Origin: Actinomycetes bacterium
Lineage (GTDB): Bacteria > Actinomycetota > Acidimicrobiia > Acidimicrobiales > RAAP-2
Reading direction: 5' to 3'
NCBI GenBank assembly: GCA_021849435.1
Contig: JAJZSX010000153.1
Span: forward strand, 1-6,212
Length of the DNA stretch: 6,212 bases
A model generated the notes under the pieces. The model made no database searches and was not told where the DNA came from. It worked only from the letters and a program-made list of their open reading frames with translations. Each line of letters begins with the position of its first letter. The first letter of the stretch is position 1. Of the stretch, positions 5,208 to 6,212 are shown piece by piece. The translations under genes and the position numbers were made by a program.

Positions 5208-6212
5208 CAGCGAATCGTAGCGACGTCACGGCGACCACGGTGACGAAGGTGTCGCTGGCGCCACCACGGCACCAGGCGAACCGGCGCGACCGGCGCCGAG
5301 CGCGATACGACGAGACCCGTCCCGGGCGAGAGCCGCCGCAGCGGCGCTTCGCTCGAACCCGCCGCCTCGGGCAGAAAGGTGGCGACCGCCGGATCGGCCA
5401 GACCACCCAGGACGAGACGCGTGGTGTGGTTGTTCACGATGGTCGCCGCACGCTTGCCCCAGCGGGCGCTCAGCTGCGCGAAATCCTGGACCACGGTCAC
5501 CAGCGTGACCGAGAGCCCAGCCACCGTTGCCGCCAGCTCGTCGAGGTCCTCGAGAGGCGCAACGGTGGCCGCCTCGTCGAGCACGAGCAGCAGCGGCCGG
5601 GCGCTTCCGGCGTCGACGAGTCGCTGCTGCTCTTCGAGCACCGCGCGCAGCGCCCCGCGAAAGAGCGGCTCGTAGTGACGTTGCTCGCCGCGCGGACTGA
5701 CCAGGTAGAGGGTGTGCGACCCGTGGACGACGTCACGCACGCGGGCGAGGGGCTGGGCAAAGCGCCAGGCCAGCAGCATGGTCTCGGCGGTCGTGATCAC
5801 ACCGTCGACCGTCTTGGCGTCGTGCTCGAGGAAACCTTGCAGGAGGTCCGCGGCCTCGCTCGCACGGGTGAGCCACTCGTCGAAGGCTCGCGTGTCGAGG
5901 ACGCGCGCGACGTCGAAGACGCTGCGCTGGCTCTGTCGCGCGATCACGAACAGGGCGGCCACCAGCTTGGTGGCGAGCGCATTCCAAAACTCGGAGTCCG
6001 CGTGAGGACTCGCGCGGCTGGTCAGCTCGTGCGCCACGCGCAACGCGTGGCGCAACGATTCGACCCGCTCGAGCGGATCCCAGGTGAGCCCGCCGTCACG
6101 CCCGGGCTCGAGAATCTGGACCACGCCGAGCGCGCCACGCCAGCGCCGCGTGACCTCAACGACATCGGACTTGACGCTGGTGACCACCAGCGCACCACTC
6201 CACGAGAGAATC
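5189..6212 (-). CDS. VirD4/TraG-type conjugative coupling ATPase (N-terminus off the right edge)
   Basis: The frame stays open to the right edge. ILSWSGAL directly precedes VVTSVKSDVV, the segment that follows Walker A in type IV coupling proteins, so the GTG at 6187 is probably internal and Walker A lies outside the window. Counting from that GTG: FWNALATKLVAALFVIAR (67-84); HYEPLFRGALRAVLEEQ (171-187); Walker B LLLVLDEA (199-206); TVVQDFAQLSARWG (231-244), the conserved glutamine motif; NNHTTRLVLGGLADP (252-266); and a final beta region ending VRLVPWW. These proteins are hexameric membrane-bound ATPases that deliver DNA or protein substrates to a type IV secretion channel. The TraM-recognition C-terminal part is complete. 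The last 19 bases overlap the ROK gene. N-terminal membrane segments cannot be seen. FtsK-like DNA pumps are the alternative, but these motifs fit VirD4/TraG better. Confidence 0.85.
   Translation of the reverse strand, partial: ILSWSGALVVTSVKSDVVEVTRRWRGALGVVQILEPGRDGGLTWDPLERVESLRHALRVAHELTSRASPHADSEFWNALATKLVAALFVIARQSQRSVFDVARVLDTRAFDEWLTRASEAADLLQGFLEHDAKTVDGVITTAETMLLAWRFAQPLARVRDVVHGSHTLYLVSPRGEQRHYEPLFRGALRAVLEEQQRLVDAGSARPLLLVLDEAATVAPLEDLDELAATVAGLSVTLVTVVQDFAQLSARWGKRAATIVNNHTTRLVLGGLADPAVATFLPEAAGSSEAPLRRLSPGTGLVVSRSAPVAPVRLVPWWRQRHLRHRGRRDVATIRWWNRRT

Noticed and set aside
3984..5243. A 419-codon plus-strand frame spanning the amidohydrolase end and the whole ROK gene
   Set aside because: It is a shadow frame in very GC-rich DNA, extremely rich in Arg, and overlaps two genes with clear family motifs.
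1..6212. CRISPR array or defence cassette
   Set aside because: There are no regularly spaced short repeats and no Cas or defence genes apart from the IS-borne tnpB.

Overview
The window reads as a high-GC actinobacterial chromosome. The evidence is the strong G/C bias at third codon positions, GTG starts, genes without Shine-Dalgarno (SD) sequences, and a secreted protein rich in Ala, Thr and Ser with paired-cysteine repeats. The style of that protein and of the ROK and coupling-protein genes reminds me of Acidimicrobiia, but this is an impression and not a demonstrated assignment.

Left part (1 to about 980, minus strand): an IS607-family insertion sequence cut by the left edge. It holds a frameshifted serine-recombinase transposase (tnpA, 364-944) and, overlapping its end, the first 124 codons of an IS607-type tnpB (1-374), an RNA-guided nuclease gene that looks undamaged as far as it can be read. 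A stretch of about 640 bases (945-1582) follows with no confident gene. Short coding-like fragments in changing plus-strand frames suggest a decayed gene.

Middle (about 1583-2940, plus strand): a self-contained transcription unit for a 393-residue Sec-secreted protein. It has a plausible promoter, a structured 5' leader that can pair with the SD sequence, the gene, and a strong two-tier hairpin terminator. The mature protein has two closely related tandem units and a third, more distant one. Each carries a cysteine pair 15-16 residues apart, and they are followed by a beta-rich C-terminal domain. A minus-strand tRNA-Arg(ACG) gene (3138-3211) separates this accessory-looking half from the right half.

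Right part (3242-6212): a plus-strand M20-family metallo-amidohydrolase, probably from a leaderless promoter, converges on a minus-strand pair. That pair is a ROK-family sugar-kinase-like gene and, upstream and overlapping it by 19 bases, a VirD4/TraG-type conjugative coupling ATPase that runs off the right edge. The convergent genes share the palindrome CTAG as their two stop codons.

The genes do not form one obvious pathway. The amidohydrolase and ROK protein look metabolic. The coupling protein points to a DNA-transfer or type IV secretion locus continuing to the right, and the IS607 element is an insertion. The most useful leads are the one-base break in tnpA beside an open tnpB, the SD-pairing leader of the secreted protein, the ROK protein lacking the family's sugar-contact and zinc motifs, and its overlap with a coupling-protein gene.
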